Assembly (NCBI GenBank): GCA_017417025.1 | Contig: JAFPZY010000063.1 | Location: 1 to 61,063, forward strand | Direction: 5' to 3' | Length of the DNA stretch: 61,063 nucleotides | Source of the DNA: Paludibacteraceae bacterium | GTDB taxonomy: Bacteria > Bacteroidota > Bacteroidia > Bacteroidales > Paludibacteraceae | Shown here: positions 8,723-17,397 of the stretch, in pieces | How positions within the stretch are numbered: position 1 is the first letter of the stretch | How the letters are laid out: every line of letters starts with the position of its first letter | Position numbers and translations under genes: made by a program | The notes under the pieces: model-generated | What the model saw: only the letters and a program-made list of their open reading frames with translations | The model's database searches: none | What the model was told of the DNA's origin: nothing

Positions 8723-10150
8723 ATGAACACACCATTAGTAGCAACGAAAGCCCGCGTGGGCGTATTCTCGATTGCCTTAGGAGCCTATCTACCGCAGTTT
8801 CCAGGGCTGGTGCCTGAGTTTGAAGCACAGTACGAAGCCTTCAAAAAGACACTCCCAGACACTGTGGATATAATAGACGGCGGGCTGGTGACCACCAAAG
8901 AACTGTCGCAAGCGGCAGGCGACAAGTTCCGCGCCGCCGATGTGGACCTCGTAATCATGCAGTTGCTCACATACGCCACGTCATACAACATGCTGCCGGC
9001 TGTCAGAGATCTGGACGTGCCCGTTGTGCTGGTGAATGTGCAGAAAAAAGCCGCCCCTGACTACAAAAACACCGATACCCCCACATGGCTTGGCGAACTA
9101 TATGCCTGCGGAGCAGTAGGAGAAATGGTGGCCGACCTGGAACGTGCCGACAAACGGCATGCTGTCGTCACGGGCCTGCAGGGGGAAGACCCTGAGGTGA
9201 AAAGGGAAATAGAGCAGTGGTGCCGTGCGGCACAGGTGCGCAGACGCTTCCGCGACACCAACATAGCACAAATAGGCCGCCCATATCCGGGCATGATGGA
9301 CCTCTACATTGACGAGACCAACCTATATAACCGCATGTGGCTATATACCAAGCAGTTCGACTGGGAGAAGATGTGGGCTATAGCAGACCATATCACCGAT
9401 GAGAAGGCTATCCGCACCAAAGCGGAAGACATAATCAATACGTTTGAGATTGAGGGCGGTGCCACCGTGGAAACAGTGTGGGATATGGCGCGGTATGTGG
9501 TAGCCTTCGAGCAATGGGTAAAGGACGAACAGATAGGACTAATAGCCTCACACTATGACGGTTATGCACAGGGCATAGCAGGGAAACTGGACTCAATGCT
9601 CATTCCGGCCTTCTCCATGCTTATCAAACAACATACGGCGTGTGCCGTAGAGGGAGACATGAAAGTGGCGATGGCAATGTCAATAATGAAGACCATATCA
9701 GGGACAGGGCAACTGAGTGAGATGTACTCGATAGATTTCCCCGCCGACATCTGCATAATAGGCCACTCGGGCAGTGGCGATGCAGACATATCGCAGGCAC
9801 ACAAACCGACCATGAAAACAGTGCCTGTGTTCCACGGCAAAACAGGCGGCGGCTATCTGACCCAGTTCTACCCACCGACAGGACCTGTAACATATTTGGC
9901 CATCACCCAGGACAAGAACGGCGTATTCAAGTTCGTTGCTGCCGAAGGTGTGAACGAAGAAGGTGACATATTCATGTTCGGCGACACAAACATGCGCACA
10001 CGCTTCTCAATAGGCGCACGCGAGTTCTGCAACCGCTGGTCGGAAGCAGGACCGACCCACCACATGGCAGCTGCCGTAGGACGACATATTGACACACTCG
10101 TAAAAGTGGCAAAGATATTCAATGTACAAATAGACATAATCTGCAGATAA
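8723..10150 (+). CDS. L-arabinose/L-fucose isomerase-family protein (probable deoxysugar isomerase)
   Basis: A 475-residue cytosolic aldose-ketose isomerase of the fucose/arabinose isomerase superfamily. The N-terminal domain has the VGVFSIALGAYLPQFPG pattern, YATSYNMLPAV and VVLVNVQ. The C-terminal part has EGDMKVAMAMSIMKTISGTG, GHSGSGDADIS and GPTHHMAAAVGRH, the last carrying a likely metal-binding histidine pair. It is not RhaA (a xylose-isomerase-like TIM barrel). In this cassette it would supply the isomerase step feeding RhaB. Whether it acts on rhamnose, fucose or arabinose cannot be read from sequence. Confidence 0.75.
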   Translation: MNTPLVATKARVGVFSIALGAYLPQFPGLVPEFEAQYEAFKKTLPDTVDIIDGGLVTTKELSQAAGDKFRAADVDLVIMQLLTYATSYNMLPAVRDLDVPVVLVNVQKKAAPDYKNTDTPTWLGELYACGAVGEMVADLERADKRHAVVTGLQGEDPEVKREIEQWCRAAQVRRRFRDTNIAQIGRPYPGMMDLYIDETNLYNRMWLYTKQFDWEKMWAIADHITDEKAIRTKAEDIINTFEIEGGATVETVWDMARYVVAFEQWVKDEQIGLIASHYDGYAQGIAGKLDSMLIPAFSMLIKQHTACAVEGDMKVAMAMSIMKTISGTGQLSEMYSIDFPADICIIGHSGSGDADISQAHKPTMKTVPVFHGKTGGGYLTQFYPPTGPVTYLAITQDKNGVFKFVAAEGVNEEGDIFMFGDTNMRTRFSIGAREFCNRWSEAGPTHHMAAAVGRHIDTLVKVAKIFNVQIDIICR

Positions 10151-11511
10151 TGAACGAGGAAAAGAACACAGGCAGCCTGAAAAGCACAATCGCTGTGTCG
10201 CTTACCAACTATCTGGACGCGGGGGCGATTGTGGCAGGGGCAAGCGGACTGACTCTCTGGCAGAACTATCTCGGCCTCACAGAATTGCACCTCGGCTGGT
10301 TAAATTTCATAAGTGCCAATTGTCTGGGGGCGGCTATCGGAGCTATAATAGGCGGATTTCTTGCCGACCGCTACGGGAGAAAGATGATTTTCACCTACAA
10401 TCTGCTTGTCTATATGGCCGGAGTGCTGACAATTATGTGCTCCGTCAATTTCCCGATGCTTCTCGCAGGTTTTCTGCTTACAGGCATATCGGTAGGGGTA
10501 GGCGTGCCGGCTTCATGGACTTATATTTCAGAAAGTTCGGAGAATACACTGCGAGGCAGAAACATCTGCATCTCGCAAATGTCGTGGGGCATAGGACCGA
10601 TGTGCATACTGCTGCTCGGCATGCTGTTTGCTCCGGGAAGCGAGGGGGAAAGCAACGGTTTACTATACGGCGGAGTGGAGGATATAGCTCACGTTTTTGC
10701 AGGGACAGATGCCGCCACTGCCGAAGTGCAGGTGTTTGCTTCGCGAATTGTGTTCTTTTCGCTGTTCGTGGTGGCACTGATAGCCTGGCTGCTGCAACGG
10801 AAACTGCAGGAAAGTGCGGAATTTGAGACACACAAAACAGCCGCCCGACAATCGTCACTTCTGACCAATATACGACTGCTGTTCAGCAACCGCATAGCCG
10901 TCAAAACGGTGGTTTTCCTTACGATAATCTATCTGTCGTGGAATCTTGTGGCATCGGTAATGGGCTTTTTCCAGCCGCACATATACGAGTCGGCAGGCGG
11001 GTTGAGCAACAAAGATGCCAATATGCTGAGTTGCATCAGCTGGTTGGTGGTTGTACTGACCACGCTCGTCGTATCGCGCTTTGTGGACAAAGTGTCACAC
11101 CGCATACTTTATGTGTCGGGGCTGCTCTGCGCACTGACTGCATGGATGATTATAATCGGCATTGGTGTAAGCAGCATAGCCTGGCTATGGGCATTCACCA
11201 TACTCTGGGGGCTGAACAACGGGTGTTCAGTACAGATATTCTATGCATTATGGGGGTCGGAGTTGTTTCCAGCTAAGTTCCGCGCAGGTGCACAGGGGCT
11301 GATGTTCTTTATCGTCCGCAGTCTGTCGGCTGTTTGGGGACTGATATTTACATATATTTACGGCGAAAACGGCGAAGGGTTTACACTTGCAGCGTGGGCG
11401 ATGGTTGCCTTGCTACTGATTTCACTTTTTGTAGGTTTCATCGGCACACCTGACACTCAAGGCAAATCGCTTGACCAGATAACAAAAGAAAGATATGGCA
11501 ACAACATCTGA
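10150..11511 (+). CDS. MFS sugar permease (sugar porter type)
   Basis: A 453-residue inner-membrane transporter with about twelve hydrophobic segments. Sugar-porter motifs are GGFLADRYGRK after TM2, GVGVPASWTYISE in TM4-5, ELFPAKFRAGAQG in the second half and the closing PDTQGKSLDQI. The TAATG overlap with the isomerase and the 17-bp overlap with the aldolase tie it to the same pathway. It stands where RhaT-type symporters stand in other Bacteroides rhamnose operons, so it is likely the uptake system for the same sugar. Confidence 0.85.
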   Translation: MNEEKNTGSLKSTIAVSLTNYLDAGAIVAGASGLTLWQNYLGLTELHLGWLNFISANCLGAAIGAIIGGFLADRYGRKMIFTYNLLVYMAGVLTIMCSVNFPMLLAGFLLTGISVGVGVPASWTYISESSENTLRGRNICISQMSWGIGPMCILLLGMLFAPGSEGESNGLLYGGVEDIAHVFAGTDAATAEVQVFASRIVFFSLFVVALIAWLLQRKLQESAEFETHKTAARQSSLLTNIRLLFSNRIAVKTVVFLTIIYLSWNLVASVMGFFQPHIYESAGGLSNKDANMLSCISWLVVVLTTLVVSRFVDKVSHRILYVSGLLCALTAWMIIIGIGVSSIAWLWAFTILWGLNNGCSVQIFYALWGSELFPAKFRAGAQGLMFFIVRSLSAVWGLIFTYIYGENGEGFTLAAWAMVALLLISLFVGFIGTPDTQGKSLDQITKERYGNNI

Positions 11512-12358
11512 AAGCATATTGAACGGAAATCAGGCTTTGACAGCAGTCATAAATGACATAGCCGAAGTTGCCGGCTATATATGGGACAAAGGCTGGGGAG
11601 AGCGCAACGGAGGCAATATTACGGTCAATATCACCGAATATGCCGGCTCGCAGTGGAATCAGATTCCCGCACTCAAAGCCGACCTCCCTCTCGGCTGCAC
11701 ACTGCCAGACATAAAGGGGCACTTTTTCTATGCCAAAGGGACCCAGAAGCGCATGCGTGACCTTGCCAAGCAGCCTATGCAGAACGGCTCGATAATACGT
11801 ATCTCCGCCGACTGCGCACACTATGACATCATAGCCGATAACGACATAATGCCTACCAGCGAACTACCCTCACACCTGATGGTGCAGAACTATCTGATTG
11901 CCACCGGCAGCCGCTACAAGGCCACACTGCACACACATCCCATCGAACTGGTGGCAATGAGCCATAACAGGCATTTCCTGCAGGCGGACAAGACTACAAA
12001 GGACATGCTGACAGCCAACAGACTGACACGCACTTTGTGGTCGATGATTCCGGAGACACTGGCTTTTGCGCCGTTAGGAATAGGCATAGTGCCATACCGG
12101 ATGCCCGGGTCGCTCCAACTTGCACAAGCCACACTTGAGCAAATACACGACTATGATGTGGTTCTATGGGAGAAACACGGCACCTTCTCCGTCGGTAAAG
12201 ACATTATGGACGCATTTGACCAAACTGACGTGCTCAACAAAGCCGCCACCATCTACTTACGCGCACGCTCAATGGGATTTGAGCCAGAAGGCATGACCGA
12301 CAAGCAGATGGCGGAGCTAAGGCACACCTTTGTACTGCCTGACAAAAGAATTTTATAA
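11495..12358 (+). CDS. rhaD: Rhamnulose-1-phosphate aldolase
   Basis: A class II zinc aldolase cleaving L-rhamnulose-1-phosphate to dihydroxyacetone phosphate and L-lactaldehyde. At 287 residues it matches RhaD rather than the shorter FucA (about 215). The zinc ligands are His146 and His148 in LHTHP and His228 in WEKHGTF; Glu123 in TSELPSH is the likely catalytic acid. The N-terminal WGERNGGNITVN motif binds phosphate. The start lies inside the end of the permease gene. Its products enter lower glycolysis, whose gpmI follows 27 bp downstream. Confidence 0.9.
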   Translation: MATTSESILNGNQALTAVINDIAEVAGYIWDKGWGERNGGNITVNITEYAGSQWNQIPALKADLPLGCTLPDIKGHFFYAKGTQKRMRDLAKQPMQNGSIIRISADCAHYDIIADNDIMPTSELPSHLMVQNYLIATGSRYKATLHTHPIELVAMSHNRHFLQADKTTKDMLTANRLTRTLWSMIPETLAFAPLGIGIVPYRMPGSLQLAQATLEQIHDYDVVLWEKHGTFSVGKDIMDAFDQTDVLNKAATIYLRARSMGFEPEGMTDKQMAELRHTFVLPDKRIL

Positions 12359-12385
12359 AACAACCATCAACATCAATATACACTT

Positions 12386-13924
12386 ATGAACAAAGCACTT
12401 TTAATGATTTTAGACGGCTGGGGAATAGGAGAACACACCAAAGCCAACGCCATCTATTCTACCAACACACCGCACTGGACAGCTCTTTTGGAAAAATATC
12501 CGCATAGTCAGCTGCAAGCAAGCGGCGAAAACGTAGGTTTGCCCGACGGACAAATGGGCAACTCTGAAGTAGGGCACCTGAATATAGGTGCAGGACGCAT
12601 TGTATATCAGGACCTTGTGAAAATCAACAGGGCTATAAAGGACGGCTCAATACGGCGCAATCCTGAAATTGTAGCAGCCTATGAAAGAGCAAAAACTACA
12701 GGAAAAAACCTGCACATAATGGGACTTGTGTCTGACGGCGGAGTGCACTCATCGCTGGAACATCTCTTCTGCCTTCTGGACATCGCAAAAGACTACGGCC
12801 TGCAGGGGCGGACTTTTGTACACTGCTTCATGGACGGACGCGACACCGACCCACATTCAGGACTCGGCTTTATTGACAAACTGGAGGAGCACTTGCAACA
12901 CAGCTGCGGAGAGATTGCTTCTGTGCAGGGGCGTTTCTATGCCATGGACCGCGACAAACGCTGGGAGCGAATCAAAGAGGCCTACGACTGCCTGGTAGGC
13001 GGGAAAGGCACAGAAGCGGAATACATGCACGAAGCAGTACAGGCATCTTACGATGCAGGCGTAACTGACGAGTTTATCAAGCCTATTGTGCATGTGCACA
13101 ACGGCAAGCCAGTTGCCACAATAGGTGAAAACGATGTCGTTATCTTCTTCAACTACCGCAACGACAGGGCACGCGAAATGACAGTAGTCCTCACGCAGGA
13201 AGACAAGCCCGAAGAGGGTATGCACACAATAGCCGGACTCCACTACTGCTGCATGACTCCATACGACTCGTCCTTCAAGGGCCTGCATATACTTTTCCCG
13301 AAAGAGAATGTGCAGAACACGATGGGCGAGATTGTATCCAAAGCCGGCCTGCGCCAGCTGCGCATTGCCGAAACGGAGAAGTTTGCACACGTCACTTTCT
13401 TTTTCTCGGGAGGACGAGATGCGGAATTTGAGAACGAAGAGCGCATACTCATACCTTCACCCAAAGTGGCGACCTACGACCTGCAGCCGGAAATGTCTGC
13501 ACCAGAAGTGGCTGCCGCCCTGTGCAATGCTATGGACACCCAGCGCTTCGACTACATCACACTCAACTTCGCCAACGGCGACATGGTGGGACATACAGGC
13601 GTGTATAACTCTATACAACAGGCAGTTGTAACAATAGACATCTGCGTTGACCGCGTGGTTAAATCTGCGCAGAAGAACGGCTACAACGTCATCATCATTG
13701 CCGACCACGGCAATGCCGACCACGCTGTCAATGACGACGGCACGCCTAATACCGCCCACAGCCTCAATCCCGTCCCATTTGTCTATATTCCGGCTGACGA
13801 CAAGACTGCAGGCATCACTTGCCAGGACGGCATACTCGCCGATGTGGCACCGTCACTCTGCCATATTATGGGACTTTCACAACCGGCAGAAATGACAGGC
13901 AGGAACCTGATACACAATGACTAA
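12386..13924 (+). CDS. gpmI: 2,3-bisphosphoglycerate-independent phosphoglycerate mutase
   Basis: Interconverts 3- and 2-phosphoglycerate with two Mn ions and a phosphoserine intermediate. 512 residues, normal length. The metal-binding LMILDGWG is at the N-terminus, the phosphorylated serine is Ser60 in QMGNSEVGH, and the C-terminal [10 protein letters not shown] carries the second-site metal ligands. It stands at the end of the sugar cassette and overlaps the following CPBP gene by 8 bp. Confidence 0.95.
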   Translation: MNKALLMILDGWGIGEHTKANAIYSTNTPHWTALLEKYPHSQLQASGENVGLPDGQMGNSEVGHLNIGAGRIVYQDLVKINRAIKDGSIRRNPEIVAAYERAKTTGKNLHIMGLVSDGGVHSSLEHLFCLLDIAKDYGLQGRTFVHCFMDGRDTDPHSGLGFIDKLEEHLQHSCGEIASVQGRFYAMDRDKRWERIKEAYDCLVGGKGTEAEYMHEAVQASYDAGVTDEFIKPIVHVHNGKPVATIGENDVVIFFNYRNDRAREMTVVLTQEDKPEEGMHTIAGLHYCCMTPYDSSFKGLHILFPKENVQNTMGEIVSKAGLRQLRIAETEKFAHVTFFFSGGRDAEFENEERILIPSPKVATYDLQPEMSAPEVAAALCNAMDTQRFDYITLNFANGDMVGHTGVYNSIQQAVVTIDICVDRVVKSAQKNGYNVIIIADHGNADHAVNDDGTPNTAHSLNPVPFVYIPADDKTAGITCQDGILADVAPSLCHIMGLSQPAEMTGRNLIHND

Positions 13925-14822
13925 ACTGAAAGGACGATACCAAGCCTCCCCGCCACTGCTAAAAGTTGCACAGTGGTTGGGGAGCGCTTTTATACTTACT
14001 ATAATTGCACTTTTGTGCTGGAACTGTCTGCCTGACAAGCAGTCCACAACGGCACTCAAACTGCTGCAGACACTGCAGACACTATCGCTCTTCATGCTGC
14101 CGCCATTGATGATGGCGTATATATGGAGCCGCACACCGGCGCAATGGCTACATTTGACCACGCGCCCGACGCTTATGCAAACGGCGATGTCTGTGCTCAT
14201 TATGCTGATTGCCATTCCCGGAATCAATCTGCTGGCACACTGGAACAGCCTTATTATATTGCCAGATTTCCTAAGACCTATAGAGGCCGTGCTGCAACAA
14301 CTTGAGGAACAAGCGGCTGCCCTCACCTTGCGCTTCATGCAGACCACTTCCGCCACAGGACTCATCTCAAATATTCTTGTAATGGCACTACTGCCAGCCA
14401 TCAGCGAGGAACTTACATTCAGAGGACTCATGCTCAATCTGTTTGCGGGGAAGGCACAACACTCTGCCGGTTCACAGCGCACTCCGCATGCCGCAATATG
14501 GGCTGTAGCCTTCATCTTTGCGCTTGTACACATGCAATTCTACGGCTTTATCCCGCGCATGCTCATTGGTGCACTGCTCGGCTATATGCTATATAGCACC
14601 GGAAGTCTATGGATTCCTGTTATCATGCACTTCACCAACAACGCCGCTGCCGTCTTGGCTTATTTTGTGGTCTTCAAGACGGGGCTGAACCCTGATAATG
14701 TGGACACTATAGGCACAGGCACCACTTTATGGCTCGGCCTAATCTCCATAATCGCCACTTTGACTCTTGTAATCTTTCATTTTAAGAGGCAGCAGCAGGG
14801 CAACATAAACAATGCTTTTTGA
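13917..14822 (+). CDS. CPBP family intramembrane glutamic endopeptidase
   Basis: A 301-residue polytopic membrane protein of the CAAX protease/bacteriocin-processing (Abi) family. Catalytic motif 1 is EELTFRG with Glu164-Glu165, motif 2 is FIFALVH with His205, and motif 3 is HFTNN with His238; all the expected residues are present. About seven hydrophobic segments are visible. Substrates in bacteria are mostly unknown. Translation is probably coupled to gpmI by the 8-bp overlap. Confidence 0.85.
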   Translation: MTKLKGRYQASPPLLKVAQWLGSAFILTIIALLCWNCLPDKQSTTALKLLQTLQTLSLFMLPPLMMAYIWSRTPAQWLHLTTRPTLMQTAMSVLIMLIAIPGINLLAHWNSLIILPDFLRPIEAVLQQLEEQAAALTLRFMQTTSATGLISNILVMALLPAISEELTFRGLMLNLFAGKAQHSAGSQRTPHAAIWAVAFIFALVHMQFYGFIPRMLIGALLGYMLYSTGSLWIPVIMHFTNNAAAVLAYFVVFKTGLNPDNVDTIGTGTTLWLGLISIIATLTLVIFHFKRQQQGNINNAF

Positions 14823-14850
14823 CAAGGTTGCGCATCTATAATCTTAAAAA

Positions 14851-14882
14851 TTTGCATAATCAAAAATAAAGTGCTACCTTTG
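14851..14882 (+). promoter_or_regulatory. Bacteroides-type promoter for mnmG
   Basis: TTTG 14851-14854, a 20-bp spacer and TACCTTTG 14875-14882 match the consensus. Transcription should start near 14889, about 64 nt before the mnmG start. Confidence 0.85.
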
Positions 14883-14902
14883 CACCCGAAAAAAACAATT
14901 GT

Positions 14903-14950
14903 ATGCACATGCTTATGCCTATGCATGAGTGTGTGGTTTGGCAATGCTGA
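14903..14950 (+). CDS. Possible 15-codon upstream ORF in the mnmG leader
   Basis: Within the predicted leader there is an ATG-initiated ORF for the peptide MHMLMPMHECVVWQC. Its TGA stop ends 2 bp before the mnmG ATG at 14953. It has four Met codons in the first seven and a short ATGC-rich direct repetition. Its placement would allow termination-reinitiation coupling. It could equally be chance; nothing else supports translation. Confidence 0.3.
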   Translation: MHMLMPMHECVVWQC

Positions 14951-14952
14951 TT

Positions 14953-16836
14953 ATGAGCAACAACTATTTTGACTATGACATAATCGTGGTTGGAGCGGGG
15001 CACGCAGGATGTGAAGCGGCCTCTGCTGCCGCACGCTTGGGCAGCCGCACTCTGCTCATCACCATGGACATGAACAAAATAGCCCAGATGAGTTGCAACC
15101 CCGCTGTAGGCGGAATAGCCAAAGGACAGATTGTAAGGGAGATAGATGCGCTTGGAGGACAAACGGGCATAGTTACCGACCTGACTGCCATACAGTTCCG
15201 CATGCTCAACCAAAGCAAAGGTCCTGCCATGTGGAGTCCACGAAGCCAGAGCGACAGGAAAAAATTCATAGAGCAATGGGTTAAGATTCTGTCAAGAACA
15301 CCAGGTCTTGACATCTGGCAGGACATGGCAACAGAGCTGATTATCCGCGACAACACCGTCTGCGGAGTAAAGACTATGCTCGGCATAGAGATGAAAGCGC
15401 GGGCGGTAATCCTCACAAACGGCACTTTCCTCAACGGCGTGATGCACTTCGGAAAAACGCAATTGCCCGGCGGAAGGATAAGCGAACCTGCCTCAAAAAG
15501 CATAACAGAGCAACTGGTATCACTGGGGTTCAGGAGCGACAGGATGAAGACAGGAACCCCCGCCCGACTGGACAAAAGAAGCATTGACTTCAGCCGGCTC
15601 ACAGAGCAAAAAGGCGATGACACATGGCATCAGTTCTCATATCTGGACACAGTAAGACGCACGTTGCCCCAACAGAGTTGCTGGATTACATACACCAACA
15701 GGCAAACCCACGACTGCCTGCGTGAACATCTTGACGAGTCGCCTCTGTACAACGGGCAAATTCACAGCATAGGGCCACGCTACTGCCCCAGCATTGAGAC
15801 CAAAATAGTCACTTTTGCCGACAAAGACGCGCATCAGCTCTTCATTGAGCCGGAAGGAGTGGAGAGCAACGAGTATTACGTAAACGGGTTCTCTTCAAGC
15901 CTGCCGTGGGAGGTGCAGATAGCTGCATTGCGCACGGTGGAGGGGTTGGAGCATGCAGTAATGTACAGGCCAGGCTATGCTATTGAATACGACTTCTTCG
16001 ACCCGACCCAGTTACATCACACATTAGAGACCAAACAGATAAGGAACTTGTTCTTTGCAGGGCAAATCAACGGCACAACCGGCTATGAAGAAGCAGCAGG
16101 ACAAGGTATTGTAGCGGGAATAAATGCCCACCAGAACATCAACGGCGGCGGAGAGTTCACCCTTCACCGCAACGACAGTTACATAGGCGTTCTCATTGAC
16201 GACCTCGTCAATAAGGGTGTGGATGAGCCTTACCGCATGTTCACTTCCCGCGCCGAGCACCGCATCCTGCTCAGGCAGGACAACGCCGATGCCCGCCTTA
16301 CAGAACGCGCATACACACTCGGCCTGGCAGACAGATACCGCTATGACTTGCTGAAAGACAAGCAGAGAGCGGAAGGAGAAATAGAATATCACCTCCACAA
16401 TATAATAGTCCGCCCGGAGGACATCAACCAATGGCTCGCTGCACAAAACTCATCGCCTCTGCAAGCCCCAACAAGGCTGATCGACCTGCTGCTGCGTCCG
16501 CAAGTGTCGCTGCAGGCATTGGCCGAGGCTGTGCCCAGACTAAACGTTTTGCACGACGTAGGCAGAGAGAGGGAGCAGGAAATAGCGGAAGAAGTAGAAA
16601 TAAGCACCAAGTACGCCGGCTACATACAGAGAGAACAACTTGCAGCCGACAAACTGCAACGCCTTGAAAGTATCAGGCTGCCGGAGGACTTTGACTACGG
16701 GCAAATACAGTCGCTCAGCACCGAAGCCCGCCAAAAGCTTATGAGAATACGCCCGCGCTCAATAGGCGATGCCAACCGCATTCCGGGGATAAGTCCCAAC
16801 GACATAAGCGTCCTGCTTGTGCTATTAGGGCGTTGA
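14953..16836 (+). CDS. mnmG: tRNA uridine-5-carboxymethylaminomethyl modification enzyme MnmG
   Basis: An FAD-dependent enzyme that, with MnmE, installs the cmnm5 group on wobble U34 of several tRNAs. From the ATG at 14953 it has 627 residues, normal for the family; an upstream GTG (14929) and an ATG (14944) would only add a non-conserved extension. The Rossmann GAGHAG is at residues 14-19, followed by CNPAVGGIAKG and the GidA signature GPRYCPSIE. The C-terminal helical region with YAGYIQRE and RIPGISP is intact. A parS-like site lies directly behind it. Confidence 0.95.
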   Translation: MSNNYFDYDIIVVGAGHAGCEAASAAARLGSRTLLITMDMNKIAQMSCNPAVGGIAKGQIVREIDALGGQTGIVTDLTAIQFRMLNQSKGPAMWSPRSQSDRKKFIEQWVKILSRTPGLDIWQDMATELIIRDNTVCGVKTMLGIEMKARAVILTNGTFLNGVMHFGKTQLPGGRISEPASKSITEQLVSLGFRSDRMKTGTPARLDKRSIDFSRLTEQKGDDTWHQFSYLDTVRRTLPQQSCWITYTNRQTHDCLREHLDESPLYNGQIHSIGPRYCPSIETKIVTFADKDAHQLFIEPEGVESNEYYVNGFSSSLPWEVQIAALRTVEGLEHAVMYRPGYAIEYDFFDPTQLHHTLETKQIRNLFFAGQINGTTGYEEAAGQGIVAGINAHQNINGGGEFTLHRNDSYIGVLIDDLVNKGVDEPYRMFTSRAEHRILLRQDNADARLTERAYTLGLADRYRYDLLKDKQRAEGEIEYHLHNIIVRPEDINQWLAAQNSSPLQAPTRLIDLLLRPQVSLQALAEAVPRLNVLHDVGREREQEIAEEVEISTKYAGYIQREQLAADKLQRLESIRLPEDFDYGQIQSLSTEARQKLMRIRPRSIGDANRIPGISPNDISVLLVLLGR

Positions 16837-16846
16837 AACATGTGAT

Positions 16847-16862
16847 TGTTCCACGTGAAACA
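16847..16862. promoter_or_regulatory. parS-like ParB-binding site
   Basis: TGTTCCACGTGAAACA agrees with the bacterial parS consensus TGTTNCACGTGAAACA at every fixed position and differs by one base from the perfect palindrome. It lies 10 bp after the mnmG stop and 10 bp before the apt ATG. No second copy was seen in the window. Confidence 0.8.
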
Positions 16863-16872
16863 TTATGACATT

Positions 16873-17397
16873 ATGAATATAGAAGAATTCAAAAGCAAGA
16901 TTAGAAACATTCCCGACTTCCCAAAGCCCGGGATTCAGTTCAAGGACATAACCACTGCTCTGAAAGACCCAGAGTGCCTGCGCTGGATGAAAGACAGCAT
17001 AGTGAAAATCTACAGGGGCAGGGGGATAACACAAGTGGTGGGACTTGAGTCGCGCGGATTTATAATTGCGCCTGCCGTTGCCATAGAACTTGGTGCAGGT
17101 TTCGTCCCTGAGCGCAAGCCGGGCAAACTGCCTGCAGACGTAATATCCGTGGCTTACAACAAGGAGTATGGCACCGACACCATGCAGATTCACCGCGATG
17201 CGCTTTCTGCAGACGATGTAGTCCTCATTCACGACGACCTGCTTGCCACGGGCGGGACTGTTGCAGCGGCAATAAAGCTGGTGAAATCAACAGGCGTAAA
17301 GAAGGTATATGTCAATTTCCTGATTGAGCTTGAGGACCTGCACGGGCGCGACCTGATAGACAGTGATGTGGAAATAAGCAGCCTTATCAAACTTTGA
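16873..17397 (+). CDS. apt: Adenine phosphoribosyltransferase
   Basis: Converts adenine and PRPP to AMP in purine salvage. From the ATG at 16873 it is 174 residues; a longer reading from TTG 16846 would begin inside the parS-like site and is rejected. The N-terminal IPDFPKPGIQFKDIT motif, GLESRGFI, the ERKPGKLP loop and the PRPP-binding VLIHDDLLATGGT are all present. Its last codons overlap the uvrC start (TTGA). Confidence 0.95.
   Translation: MNIEEFKSKIRNIPDFPKPGIQFKDITTALKDPECLRWMKDSIVKIYRGRGITQVVGLESRGFIIAPAVAIELGAGFVPERKPGKLPADVISVAYNKEYGTDTMQIHRDALSADDVVLIHDDLLATGGTVAAAIKLVKSTGVKKVYVNFLIELEDLHGRDLIDSDVEISSLIKL

Noticed and set aside
16846-16872. TTG-initiated N-terminal extension of apt (MFHVKHYDI)
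   Set aside because: It would be the translation of the parS-like site; the family starts at the ATG at 16873.
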